Positions 16,001-25,076 of a DNA stretch of 51,930 nucleotides are shown in pieces. This stretch comes from DATJHM01 sp035493895 (lineage in GTDB: Bacteria > Chloroflexota > Ktedonobacteria > Ktedonobacterales > Ktedonobacteraceae). Below the pieces are notes generated by a model. That model did not search any database, had not been told where the DNA came from, and saw nothing but the letters and a program-made list of their open reading frames with translations. The position numbers and the translations under genes are program-made. How positions within the stretch are numbered: position 1 is the first letter of the stretch; each line of letters opens with the position of its first letter. Location of the stretch: NCBI GenBank assembly GCA_035493895.1, contig DATJHM010000265.1, positions 1-51,930 on the forward strand, read 5' to 3'.

Positions 16001-18079
16001 GGAGCAAGTAATGGGCTGACCGCCCCAAATGGACGAGCACAAGAGGCCGTGATTCGCCAGGCGCTCAGCAATGCAGACGTGAGACCGGACCAGATCGGTT
16101 ATGTAGAGACACACGGTACCGGGACACCCCTTGGCGATCCGATTGAAGTACAGGCGCTAAAGGCTGTTTTGATGCCGCGCTCGATACCTGCACAAACCTG
16201 TGTGCTGGGGGCAGTCAAAACCAACATCGGTCATCTTGAGGCGGCAGCTGGTATCGCCAGCATAATCAAGGCTGTGCTGAGCCTGCAACATGGAGTAATT
16301 CCGCCGAATCTCCACTTCTCTTCTCTCAATCCTCACATTGAATTGGACGGAACAACGTTCGTCTTGCCAACAAGAGAGCAGCAGTGGCCTGCTCTTTATC
16401 AACGTCGCATTGCCGGGGTAAGCGCATTTGGTTTTGGCGGAACAAATGTGCACGTTGTGCTAGAAGCTCCACCTGCCCACCAGCAACCCACCAGACCTTT
16501 TGATCACATCGCACGCCCACTGCATATACTCACGCTTTCAGCGAGAAGTGATATTGCCCTGCAACAACTCGCACAGCGTTACCAGCGCTGGTTAGCGCTG
16601 CACCCTGAAGTTTCTATCGCTGATCTCTGCTTGACGGCAAATACTGGCCGCACGCATTTTTCGCAGCGGCTGGCGTTGCTAGCCGATTCAACGCAGCAAC
16701 TACAAACACGTTTGAGCGATTTCACCAGAAGTCACGATACGATGGGAAGTCAGGGGGATGCGGCAATGCAGGGCAAAATTGTCTTTCTCTTTACAGGCCA
16801 GGGTGCGCAATATGTGGGAATGGCGCGTCAGTTGTACGAGACACAACCTGTTTTCCGTCGCGAACTTGAGCATTGCGCACAATTCTTGAGTCCATACCTG
16901 GAGCAACCACTCTTATCCCTCCTGTATCCCGTGGGTGAGCACATATCGCCCCTGAATGAAACCGCTTTTGCACAGCCAGCACTCTTTGCGCTGGAATACG
17001 CACTTGCAGCACTCTGGCGTTCCTGGGGAGTGGAACCTGACATCGTGATTGGTCATAGCGTCGGCGAATATGTTGCCGCCTGCATCGCTGATATGATGAG
17101 TTTGGAAGAGGGTCTGAAATTGATTGCGTTACGGGGAAGATTGATGCAGAGTTTGCCCGTACGTGGAGCGATGGTCACCGTCTTTTCTTCTTATGCACAG
17201 GTTGCACAATTGCTGGAGCCATGGCGGACACAGCTGTCTGTGGCAGCGGTCAATGGTCCTGAACATGTTGTGGTTGCAGGTGCGGAGGATGTGCTCCAGG
17301 TATTCGTGCGGCAATTGGAAGAGCGCACTATAGATTCTCGCCCACTCAAAGTATCGCATGCCTTCCACTCGCCCCTGTTGGAGCCAATGCTCGATAGCTT
17401 TGAGCGCGCTGCTCAGCAAGTGCAATGGCAACCTGCCAGCGTGCCGCTCATCTGCAACCTGAACGGCCAATTCTGTCCAACCGGGACCACGCTAGATGCT
17501 GCTTACTGGCGGCGGCAAACACGCGAGTCCGTCCAATATGCGGGTAGCATCCAGACGGCCTATGAACAGGGAGGTCAGATATTTATCGAGATCGGTCCCC
17601 ATGACACCTTATTACGCCTGGGACAGCAATGCATCTCAGATCAGACGTTGTACTGGCTACCCTCGTTACAGCGAAGATCAGAAGATACACAGACCATATT
17701 TTCCAGTCTCATGACGCTGTATACCCACGGAGGTAAGATTGACTGGTACGGTTTTGAGCAGCAATCCGTCTGCTCTCATCTTTCACTGCCAGCATTACCA
17801 ACCTATCCTTTTGAACAGAAGCGCTACTGGTTTACTTCAGCGATACCTGCTATAGCCGCCCCCTATGGCTATAAGAATGTCACTCCATCACGCCTAGCGC
17901 AGGCAATGCCTCCGGCTGAACAGGTCACAATGTTCCCTGAGTTGCAGCAATCAGTATCGACCGATGCTGCGATTGATCTTGAGCGGGTTTTTGCACAGCA
18001 ATTGGACATTCTGCACCAGCAATTAGATATCCTGCACACGTATGTTGCCGGAGCATCAGACCCTGACCCGCTTCTGTAG
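13079..18079 (+). CDS. Polyketide synthase: FAAL-ACP-KS-AT
   Basis: A 1666-aa loading and extension module. Residues about 10-585 are a fatty-acyl-AMP ligase ('QYTSGSTGMPKGVMLTHGNL' near 175; 'YHDMGLMGG'). An ACP follows at about 612-682 with its pantetheine site at Ser646 in 'YGFNSLEAVGL'. A ketosynthase spans about 706-1130 with Cys877 in 'DTACSSS' and the histidines in 'VETHGTGT' and 'KTNIGHLEAAAG'. An acyltransferase spans about 1233-1530 with Ser1327 in 'GHSVGE' and 'HAFHSP', the malonyl-CoA signature. There is no ketoreductase, so the product is a beta-ketoacyl chain. The protein ends in a helical tail ('DLERVFAQQLDILHQQLDIL') that recurs in the ACP-aminotransferase protein. The acceptor ACP is missing here and is supplied by that protein. 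ATG 13079 is chosen over TTG 13016 because it has an AAAAGG-type ribosome binding site and gives the usual FAAL N-terminus. Together they equal the front of MycA/ItuA, split in two. Confidence 0.93.
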   Translation: MNIIAQESQPPGATFVELLRQRAFHHPDQNAYTFLLDGETQETRFSYAELDDQARRIAVLLQDSVAPGARALLLYQPGLEYIAAVFGCWYAGVVAVPAYPPRLNNNMTRIESIIHDAEATVALTTSTILTSLHRKFSDDPLLQNLSWIETNTATAEVAQSWREWHGEKEHLALLQYTSGSTGMPKGVMLTHGNLLHNARFIQESVELNAETRIGCWLPPYHDMGLMGGILEAVYVGTPAFLMAPAAFLQQPLRWLRMISRYGIGGSCAPNFAYDLCVSKATPEQLAGLDLSRWRVVMTGAEPVRAETLARFVETFAPYGFNKEAFYPCYGLAEATLFVSGGLLGTAPQVQTFDASALEAGNIVEMTASHEQARSFVGCGYAREGQQIIIVDPERQMLCVPDQVGEIWVAAPNVAQGYWGKAEETQQTFQAYLQGSGEGPFLRTGDLGFFWQGELFVTGRLKDVIIIRGRNLYPQDIEQVVEKSHPALRQSCCAAFAVSGDDTERLVIVQEVERHYNKWDVRDIVSSICQAVGMAFDVDVAAVELLRAGTIYKTSSGKLQHHACRQGFRDGKLQAVYRWHQERHDDVQMQGETLVSGAPASQAERQETNGKIRDISSWLVTHIAERAHLDPRTVDLHAPFVQYGFNSLEAVGLSGELEHWLGRSLSPTLVYDYPSISLLAHYLAQGEQPVKTAIQAADAASQHPQPSGAIAVIGMACRFPGASTPEEFWQFLSAHGNGISEVTHERWDTQAWYDPQAGTPGKMSTRWGGFLSDIDQFDAGFFKISAREASYIDPQQRLLLEVAWEAFEQANIVPAQFAGSQTGVFVGVSSSDYYVLHHAHPDYHQAYAGTGNAHSIAANRLSYYFDFHGPSVAVDTACSSSLFAVHQACQSLRSGECSLALAGGVNVMLTPELTVTFSQAHMMAADGRCKTFDASSDGYVRSEGCGIILLKRLEDAQHDGDQVLAVIRGSAVNQDGASNGLTAPNGRAQEAVIRQALSNADVRPDQIGYVETHGTGTPLGDPIEVQALKAVLMPRSIPAQTCVLGAVKTNIGHLEAAAGIASIIKAVLSLQHGVIPPNLHFSSLNPHIELDGTTFVLPTREQQWPALYQRRIAGVSAFGFGGTNVHVVLEAPPAHQQPTRPFDHIARPLHILTLSARSDIALQQLAQRYQRWLALHPEVSIADLCLTANTGRTHFSQRLALLADSTQQLQTRLSDFTRSHDTMGSQGDAAMQGKIVFLFTGQGAQYVGMARQLYETQPVFRRELEHCAQFLSPYLEQPLLSLLYPVGEHISPLNETAFAQPALFALEYALAALWRSWGVEPDIVIGHSVGEYVAACIADMMSLEEGLKLIALRGRLMQSLPVRGAMVTVFSSYAQVAQLLEPWRTQLSVAAVNGPEHVVVAGAEDVLQVFVRQLEERTIDSRPLKVSHAFHSPLLEPMLDSFERAAQQVQWQPASVPLICNLNGQFCPTGTTLDAAYWRRQTRESVQYAGSIQTAYEQGGQIFIEIGPHDTLLRLGQQCISDQTLYWLPSLQRRSEDTQTIFSSLMTLYTHGGKIDWYGFEQQSVCSHLSLPALPTYPFEQKRYWFTSAIPAIAAPYGYKNVTPSRLAQAMPPAEQVTMFPELQQSVSTDAAIDLERVFAQQLDILHQQLDILHTYVAGASDPDPLL

Positions 18080-18106
18080 TTTAGACGTAGCATGTGAAGG
18101 TTGCAT

Positions 18107-19294
18107 TCAGGCTCGTGCAGCGATTAAAATGCGATGCATTGGCGTGTCCAGAACACAAAGGCGTTGAAGTTTAGCAGCTTCAAGCCAGCGATCATAATCG
18201 CTAAGCGTATAGGTATCCCCTCCTCCGGTTGCAAGCATAGAAGCGGCAAAGAGCAAGGCAAAGCGGCTTTGCGGCGATTGAACATTGCAATCATCATCCA
18301 CAATATGATCAATAATACATACCAGCCCACCAGGAGAGAGGGACTGGCTGGCAAGCGTGATTAAACGCTGAGCAGACGCATAAGTTTGCAGATGAAAAAT
18401 GTTTGCAAAGAGCAGGAGGTCAATATTATCTTCCCAGCGATCCTGCCAGAAATCACACACCCGACAGGTGAAGCGTGCATCCACGCCAAGGCGAATACTT
18501 TGAGCTTGAGCTTGAGGCGCGATACGCTCACAATCGAGCCCTAGAGCGGTCCAGTGTGTGAAATGTTGTAAGAGAAGTTGACTGTACAGACCTGTTCCGC
18601 AGCCAACGTCCAGGATAGAAACAGCCGCATCCGTATCCCACTCTAGCTGCCGCAAGCCTCGACACAGTGCAACAACGGCAGGTGGAGCCCAAAAGTTAAT
18701 GCCACTCACAAGAAATTCATAGTCATGATCAGCTATTTGATTCTGGCGATACACACTTCCTGATTGGTCCGTTGAACCGGTTCGCACACTATTTGCCAGA
18801 TTGCGCCATGCATCCCAGGCAAGTCGCTGATCATAGACCATTTTTCCGGCCAGACTGTACAATTCGCCAGGCAAGAGACAGTGTTGAAATTCTCGTGGTA
18901 GTGTGTAAAGTGATACGCCACTGGCATCCTGGATACGCTCGACAACTCCATAAGCGTACAAAGCGTTGAGAAGGATACGCATGCTGCGTGCGTCAGTTTG
19001 CAGGATGTTGGATAACGAGATACTATCAGCGGATTTTTCTGCCAGGGCTCTAAAAACTCCCAGCTCCTGAGAAGCTTCTATAATTGCAGGAGCCCACAAC
19101 GCAATTAAATGCTCATAAATTCTATGAGCAGCTTTTATTACCTTTTCCCCCGGATTGCTATCGGCTAATAATGACAGGTCTACAAGGGAAGGAATACTGC
19201 TACCTGTAGTATTTAGCGAGTGATTTAGATGATTATATGCCTCCATTTCTTCATCTGAGGTGGCTGAAATTGCGTCGGAGTTTTGTAAGGTCAT
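18107..19294 (-). CDS. SAM-dependent O-methyltransferase (winged-helix dimerisation type)
   Basis: About 395 residues. The N-terminal half looks like the helical/winged dimerisation domain of plant-type or antibiotic O-methyltransferases ('WAPAIIEASQELGVFRALAE', 'LLNALYAYGVVERI'). The C-terminal half is a Rossmann methyltransferase with 'ILDVGCGTGLYSQLLL' for SAM binding, 'LFANIFHLQ' and 'LSPGGLVCIIDHI'. It would methylate a hydroxyl or carboxyl group of the product or a precursor; beta-hydroxy-Asp, a Ser side chain or kynurenine are possible acceptors, none shown by the sequence. The ATG at 19294 has AAGGAAG nine bases upstream; the ATG at 19315 has none. It is the last gene of the minus-strand group, 170 bases after the IDO gene, and converges on the PKS. 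Confidence 0.85.
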   Translation of the reverse strand: MTLQNSDAISATSDEEMEAYNHLNHSLNTTGSSIPSLVDLSLLADSNPGEKVIKAAHRIYEHLIALWAPAIIEASQELGVFRALAEKSADSISLSNILQTDARSMRILLNALYAYGVVERIQDASGVSLYTLPREFQHCLLPGELYSLAGKMVYDQRLAWDAWRNLANSVRTGSTDQSGSVYRQNQIADHDYEFLVSGINFWAPPAVVALCRGLRQLEWDTDAAVSILDVGCGTGLYSQLLLQHFTHWTALGLDCERIAPQAQAQSIRLGVDARFTCRVCDFWQDRWEDNIDLLLFANIFHLQTYASAQRLITLASQSLSPGGLVCIIDHIVDDDCNVQSPQSRFALLFAASMLATGGGDTYTLSDYDRWLEAAKLQRLCVLDTPMHRILIAARA

Positions 19295-19464
19295 AGGACC
19301 AGGCTTCCTTTCCATAAGATAGTGAAATACGGCAACATCACATCAGTTGAAGACAAAAGCAAAAGCCTCCTCACCCGCTCAAAAGAGTTCGTGCGCGCTC
19401 AGCATGCGCAGATTAATGTCGGCGATACAGCAAATTTTTCCATTATTTTCAGGTGCAAGTCCTT

Positions 19465-20649
19465 TCAGTCCACAAGATATGCCTGCATTTCCCGTTCATG
19501 TTGCTTTAGATATTTCATAAAGGGAGTACCACCTGTGCCAACTTCTATTGGATTAGACTTTTCACGCTGGCTTTGTGCGTGAATATATGTACCAGCATAT
19601 TCGAGATGTTTTGAGCGAAAACGCGAAATCAAGGTGAGGCACTCGTTGTAAGCATCAGCTAAGCCAGGTACAGTTGCACTGTGGCGCAAGACAAACACTC
19701 TAATCGATGGACGTGCCTCCATAAACAGGATAAAATCACGATGTTTCGGTGGCATATACTCTCTGAGCGCGATCAGGTGCTCAAGTAGCGGATTGTTTTC
19801 ATACACGATACCCAGAGCATTATCGAGCAATGGGATGATCGAGCTTTGCGCGCCAGTCTCACCTCTAAAGGCTTGCGGCTTGCCTTGATACGCCTCTACG
19901 CCTTCGTAATACACCCCTTCGGGAAAGGCAGGATTATCTTTCCACCCAAAGATATAAGGGCGGACACGATGGTAATAAATATAGGGATCACATTTCTCCG
20001 GCATGCGTGTTAACGTTGCGAGCATTGATTTCAGAGATGCAGCGACCTCGTATAGTTTCGCGATGACCGTTTCTGCGTCTTTGTCAGTAACAGCATCTTG
20101 CGCCTCTACAATAGCTTTAATACCTTTGCCCGCTCTCGCTTCAATCGCAACGTGGACGAGAACGAACCAGTCTTCATCAACTCCCCCTAAAAAGTTCTCC
20201 AGGCGAGCGATATTTCCTAACTCGATAGGAGCATTCAGATCAAAGCGGCGCCAGTTATAGAGCGCATGCGATGCATACGACAAGACGGGTGGACGCCCTA
20301 ACGACTGTGCAACATAAAACCAGGGAATAGCAACATTGGCTGGGATCACGTTCACGACCGGCTTTTCACCATAGATGTAAGATGCTCCCAGATACGATAG
20401 CAATAACATCGCTCTATTGATCTGATCTTCCCCTTCTAGCAGGGTATGATCGAGCAGTGGTAAGTCTTTGATCTCCTGGCGGATTCTGCCAGCAGCCAAC
20501 AACTTTGGCATTTCACGGACCAGATTTTCCCATGCCGCAAAAGCTCTGGGCAAACACACTAATGGCTCTACAGGAGGTAAAAAACCCCGCTCAGGGTCAA
20601 TATCATACTGCTGTAACAGCGCATCAGTGCGACTCGAAGTGGTAGACAT
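19465..20649 (-). CDS. Indoleamine 2,3-dioxygenase (haem)
   Basis: The 394-aa protein matches the IDO family in length and layout. The C-terminal signature 'GTGGTPFMKYLKQH' is present. The likely proximal haem ligand is His348 in 'RFRSKHLEYAGTYI', the place of His346 in the human enzyme. 'FRGETGAQSSIIPLLDNALGI' corresponds to the conserved mid-segment 'G..AQS...p.lD..LGi'. It opens the indole ring of Trp to N-formylkynurenine. A dedicated tryptophan oxygenase inside an NRPS cluster normally means a kynurenine unit in the peptide, as in daptomycin, or use of the degradation products as precursors. None of the A domains seen here reads as Trp or kynurenine; the truncated right-hand NRPS may hold it. 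GGAG lies eight bases before the ATG. The gene begins 77 bases after the termination NRPS and is probably co-transcribed with it. Confidence 0.88.
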   Translation of the reverse strand: MSTTSSRTDALLQQYDIDPERGFLPPVEPLVCLPRAFAAWENLVREMPKLLAAGRIRQEIKDLPLLDHTLLEGEDQINRAMLLLSYLGASYIYGEKPVVNVIPANVAIPWFYVAQSLGRPPVLSYASHALYNWRRFDLNAPIELGNIARLENFLGGVDEDWFVLVHVAIEARAGKGIKAIVEAQDAVTDKDAETVIAKLYEVAASLKSMLATLTRMPEKCDPYIYYHRVRPYIFGWKDNPAFPEGVYYEGVEAYQGKPQAFRGETGAQSSIIPLLDNALGIVYENNPLLEHLIALREYMPPKHRDFILFMEARPSIRVFVLRHSATVPGLADAYNECLTLISRFRSKHLEYAGTYIHAQSQREKSNPIEVGTGGTPFMKYLKQHEREMQAYLVD

Positions 20650-20726
20650 ACTTTATTCTCCAGACTTGTACAATCTCTCATCTTGATTAGACCTGTGCCC
20701 TGGCAAGTCAGACCCTCTCCACAGGC

Positions 20727-23700
20727 CTATACAAGCTGATCACAGGCTTCATCGATGCATAGTCTCAGGGCCTTAGCCAGCACTTGCACATTGGGTTCGT
20801 CCATTATCTCGACATGCGTGCCCGGAACGTGATGGATCACCAAACCGCCTTTTGCCAACGTACGCCAGCGTTGTATACGCATGGGCTCGACAGCATTTTC
20901 TGCCCTATCTTCTGCTTCGCCGGGAGTTTCTATATATTCAGTGGGACTACCAGATAAAAAGTAGTCAATTTTTCCCTCATAATCATTTCCTGCATAGATA
21001 TGCACAATATGTTTGGTCAGTATCCTGATACGCGTAAAAATGCGCACAAGATGAACATTTGCATCCTCTGGAATGAAGTGCTTTTCTTTTGCCTGTTCAA
21101 CGACATACAGGAGCCGCTCATCCAGCGCCAGTTGCTCGAAGTCATCAGGCACATCGATTCCTGCGGCGCGGATAAAATCTTCCACTATCCCGGCATCGCT
21201 CAGGTCAATCACCTCATCTATAGCGCGCTCCCTCCTCTGAGAATCAGAGATCGTACTATCAATGATCGCCAGCACTTTCACCTCATGCCCCTGTCTGTGC
21301 AACTGCTGAGCCATCTCAAAGGCAATAGGGCCTCCTAGAGACCATCCACCCAAAAGATATGGCCCCTGAGGTTGCACCGTTTGTATGGCGGCAATATAAT
21401 GAGCGGCTATCTCTTCTATCGTTTCACCTATTGTTTGCTCTTGTCCTTCCACACTCACACCAAATGGCGCATGAATCCCATAAAAAGGCTGATCGGGTCC
21501 TAAACGGCGCGCCAGATTAACGTAACGAAAAGCAGTGCCACCAGCCGGATGAACACAAAAAAATGGCGGTCTGGAGCCTTGCGTTTGAATGGCAGCTAAG
21601 AGAGGTTCCTGCTCAGAAACATGCTGCTGGCGTAAGACGACAGCCAGCGCCGCAATTGTCGGATGCTGAAAAAGCATGGTCAGATCGAGATTGCGCCCAA
21701 AGCGTTCTGCGATCTGGGACATGAGTTGTACAGCTAAGAGGGAATGGCCGCCAATATCAAAAAAGCTATCAAAAATGCTCACAGGTTGAATTTGTAAGAT
21801 AGCTTCCCATAGCTGCAACAATTGCATCTCAAGCGCATCACGCGGCTGTACTATCTTTCTTACCGCAGTATTACGAACATCAACGAGGCGAGCTAAATTA
21901 CTCCGTCCTTCTTTCGTATCTGCACGCAACTGATGGCGGTCTACTTTGCCATTCGCAGTCAATGGTAAAAACTTCAAGTACACAAAAAGAGCAGGCAGCA
22001 TATAGTCAGGTAGATGTTCCTGCATAAAGTCACGTATATTCATATCAGCTGGCAAGGGCAGTTTTTTCGGCACAATATAGCCAACAAGATGTGGCCTGCC
22101 AGGCGTATCTTCTCGTAACACGACCGCACAATCTCGTACCTGGGGATGTCGTCGTAGGACCGCTTCAATCTCCCCTATTTCGATGCGGTATCCCCGCAGA
22201 TTTATCTGCCCATCTTGCCTGCCCACAAACTCGATCTGTCCACCCGGTCCATAACGTGCCAGATCTCCTGTCCAATAGAGCCTCTCGCCTCCCTGCATAG
22301 CATAAGGATGCGGCACAAATCGCTCTGCCGTCTGCCTCGCCTGCCGTAGATAGCCTCTTGCTACCCCTGCCCCTCCTATATAGAGTTCACCGATTACACC
22401 TTCTGGCAGCAGTTGTAGATGCCGATCCAGCACATACACCTGCACATTGGAGATTGGATGGCCCAATGCTACTGGTGCATCAACTGACTTCTCCTCGTGA
22501 TTTCCCACGTCTGGCTTTCCTAGCGGATTGACCAGCACACCGATCGTCGTTTCTGTTGGTCCATAGTGGTTGTATACCTGGCACACCCCTCCCTTCTGCC
22601 GCACCCGTTCTACCAGTTGTGCGGACAGAGCCTCTCCTCCCAGCACTAACGCCCGGCGCGGCAACAGTTCATGCCCACGTTCGCTTTCCAGCAAGGCCGA
22701 AAGGTGCGAAGGCACGATCTTGAGCACGTCGATGGGGTGTTGCGCTGCCCAGTTCGCCAGCGCAACGGCAGAAGTGACCGTCTCGTAATCGAGCACCTGC
22801 ACACAGCCTCCCGATGCCAGCGCGCAGAAAATTGCCGTATTACCCAGGTCCGCAGCCAACGTTGAAACCGTGGCATACTGCCAGCCCGGCTCCACTTCCA
22901 GTTGCTTACAGAGCGCCAGCGTGTAGTTCACGACGCTGCTCTGCTGTATCATGACGCCTTTAGGCAATCCTGTTGAGCCAGAGGTATAGATCACATATGC
23001 CAGATCCTCTCCGGTGCTGGAAGCGGGCAGGTCGTGCGGCGAGGCCTGAGCCAGTTCCTGGGCCAGCTCTTCCCAACAGAGTGTTGGGCCTTCCCAGCGA
23101 GGCAATCGAGCAGACAGATCCTCTTGTGTCAGCAACAGGGCCGCCTGGCTCTCTTGCAGTTGATAGCGCAAGCGCTCCGCGGGACTCTCCACATCCAGGG
23201 GTAGATAGGCCCCACCGGCTTTCAGGATGCCCAGTATCCCTACCAGCATGTGCGCCTGACGTGGCAGACACAATCCCACCACCACGTCTGGTCCAATGCC
23301 TCGTCGGCGTAGCACCCACGCCAATTGATTGGCTTGCGCGTTCAATTGCTGATACGTCAATTGCTTCTGCCCACTCACCACCGCAAGGTGAGTCGGATAA
23401 CGCTGTACCTGCGCCTCAAAAAGCTGGTGTAATCCCTGCGCAGGCCACGGACATTGTGCCCCACTGAATGCGGCCAGCAGATGAGTGCGCTGCGCATTGC
23501 TGAGCAGAGGGTAAGCACCAATCTGCGCCTGAGGTTGCTCTACGACACTATGCAGGAGCGTTTGCAACATGCTCGCCAAATAGTTTACACGCTCTTTGGA
23601 AACCTTGCACGCGTCATAGTGTAACTGCAAAAGCAGGTGTTTCCCTACCTGTAAGGTTCCTAATTTGAGTACAAAAGGTTCAGTACAACAAGAACGTCGC

Positions 23701-24848
23701 TCAAACTGGAGATTGAGATTTATGGTCGTAAACGAGTCCGGCCAAGATTCTTGTTCAAAAAGGACAGGGAAAAAGCCCGAATCGGCAAAGCCCTGCGCTC
23801 CAGGCAAAGCCATAGGCCAGGAAAAATAGGTCTGGTAATTGTTCGTTACCTGTAGCAAGGATTTGATAAAGCTCAATGCGCGCTCAAAAGACCAGCTATC
23901 CTCTAAATAGGTACTAAAAGGAACGAAACGTGTATAGAGCCCTGGCGCTTCTGCGAGCTCATCGTAGTTTCGTCCATCACATGCTATTCCGATCACTGGT
24001 TGACTCTCACCAGTGATCCTGTGGAGGAGTATCTGCCAGCAGGTCAACACGATAGTTGGCACTGAAACAGTATAGTGCGACGCTAATGCGCTTATACGCA
24101 CAGCCAGAGCATCATCCACGGGCAACGGAAAAGTGCGCGGCGCGAAGTCTGCATCGCCTCTTGTTTGCAGATTGTCACTTTTTACGATGCCACATTTTTC
24201 GAGGTTGCGCAGCATCTGCATCGCCTGATGGAGATCAATTTTTCCCCAGAAATCGTGTGCAAGCTTTGCCTCCTCGCTCTCCGCTGTCATTTGCTGATCC
24301 TGCCAGGCGGAGAAAGCGGTATATTGCAATGGCTCATCAGGCAAATTTTGCGCTAAAAGATGAGCAGTATAGCTTTTCGTAAGCTCAGTAACAAGCAGGG
24401 GCAATGTTGCAGCATCAGCGTACAGAGGGGATAAACTGACAAGGAACAACGCAGTCTCAGAGGAAAGACGAAACAATACTGGACACAAAAGCGGTCCGTG
24501 TTCCAGATCAAAGATCTCCTCCTGAAAGCTCTGCAACAGTGTTTCAAGCAAGGCACCCTGATCTGAAACAGCAATTGCTGCCAGGTCAATGAGAGGGAAG
24601 TCAAGATGAACATCATGGCCAAGTACCTGAATAGGAATATCCATGCCTGGAAGGGTATAAAATACCGTTTGAAATATGGTATGCTGCTCCACTAGCTGTT
24701 CCAACGCCAGCCTGAATGTCTGGAAATCCAGTTTCCCATTCATGGCAACAGTACACTGTGAACGATACACATTGCTTCCTTGCAGAAAAGACCACAAGCG
24801 TTCCTGCTGGGAAGAAAGGCGAGCCCCTTTCAAAGCAACTCCTGGCAT
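20727..24848 (-). CDS. Termination NRPS: C*-A(Asp)-PCP-TE
   Basis: A 1373-aa protein. Residues 1-445 are a degenerate condensation domain in which HHxxxDG reads SPLYADA (about 140-146). The adenylation domain (about 475-985, 'YVIYTSGSTGLPKGVMI') has pocket residues D-L-T-K-V-G-H-I-G, read from 'LAADLGNT', 'VLKIVPS', 'ALVLGGEA' and 'NHYGPTETTIG'. That is the classical Asp code. The PCP carries Ser1036 in 'FFDIGGHSLLAVQL'. A type I thioesterase (about 1105-1373) has Ser1170 in 'GWSLGG' and a late histidine in 'VPGTHVEIM'. It should add the last residue, Asp, and release or cyclise the lipopeptide. AAGGAG lies eleven bases before the ATG. Base composition is patchy: the A domain is visibly GC-richer than the C* and TE parts and nearly copies stretches of the A domain at 33.5 kb. 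It follows the ACP-aminotransferase gene by 228 bases on the same strand. Confidence 0.93.
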   Translation of the reverse strand: MPGVALKGARLSSQQERLWSFLQGSNVYRSQCTVAMNGKLDFQTFRLALEQLVEQHTIFQTVFYTLPGMDIPIQVLGHDVHLDFPLIDLAAIAVSDQGALLETLLQSFQEEIFDLEHGPLLCPVLFRLSSETALFLVSLSPLYADAATLPLLVTELTKSYTAHLLAQNLPDEPLQYTAFSAWQDQQMTAESEEAKLAHDFWGKIDLHQAMQMLRNLEKCGIVKSDNLQTRGDADFAPRTFPLPVDDALAVRISALASHYTVSVPTIVLTCWQILLHRITGESQPVIGIACDGRNYDELAEAPGLYTRFVPFSTYLEDSWSFERALSFIKSLLQVTNNYQTYFSWPMALPGAQGFADSGFFPVLFEQESWPDSFTTINLNLQFERRSCCTEPFVLKLGTLQVGKHLLLQLHYDACKVSKERVNYLASMLQTLLHSVVEQPQAQIGAYPLLSNAQRTHLLAAFSGAQCPWPAQGLHQLFEAQVQRYPTHLAVVSGQKQLTYQQLNAQANQLAWVLRRRGIGPDVVVGLCLPRQAHMLVGILGILKAGGAYLPLDVESPAERLRYQLQESQAALLLTQEDLSARLPRWEGPTLCWEELAQELAQASPHDLPASSTGEDLAYVIYTSGSTGLPKGVMIQQSSVVNYTLALCKQLEVEPGWQYATVSTLAADLGNTAIFCALASGGCVQVLDYETVTSAVALANWAAQHPIDVLKIVPSHLSALLESERGHELLPRRALVLGGEALSAQLVERVRQKGGVCQVYNHYGPTETTIGVLVNPLGKPDVGNHEEKSVDAPVALGHPISNVQVYVLDRHLQLLPEGVIGELYIGGAGVARGYLRQARQTAERFVPHPYAMQGGERLYWTGDLARYGPGGQIEFVGRQDGQINLRGYRIEIGEIEAVLRRHPQVRDCAVVLREDTPGRPHLVGYIVPKKLPLPADMNIRDFMQEHLPDYMLPALFVYLKFLPLTANGKVDRHQLRADTKEGRSNLARLVDVRNTAVRKIVQPRDALEMQLLQLWEAILQIQPVSIFDSFFDIGGHSLLAVQLMSQIAERFGRNLDLTMLFQHPTIAALAVVLRQQHVSEQEPLLAAIQTQGSRPPFFCVHPAGGTAFRYVNLARRLGPDQPFYGIHAPFGVSVEGQEQTIGETIEEIAAHYIAAIQTVQPQGPYLLGGWSLGGPIAFEMAQQLHRQGHEVKVLAIIDSTISDSQRRERAIDEVIDLSDAGIVEDFIRAAGIDVPDDFEQLALDERLLYVVEQAKEKHFIPEDANVHLVRIFTRIRILTKHIVHIYAGNDYEGKIDYFLSGSPTEYIETPGEAEDRAENAVEPMRIQRWRTLAKGGLVIHHVPGTHVEIMDEPNVQVLAKALRLCIDEACDQLV

Positions 24849-25076
24849 TGGTTTACATGCTCCTTAATGCAAAAATGCAAAAACACTTGACCTGCTCGTT
24901 TTTCGTGTGTATACTTTCCCTCTATGCAAAACCATTCCACGAAAAGTATACTCAAAGCAGATCTGGTAAAGCGATAGTTAATGCCCGACTTAAAACGGAA
25001 GTATTTTCCTTTTTTCGAGTGAAGTCGCGAAACAAAAGAGTTCCCGGGCGCAGACAAGCAGCGCCTCTACGTTCTA

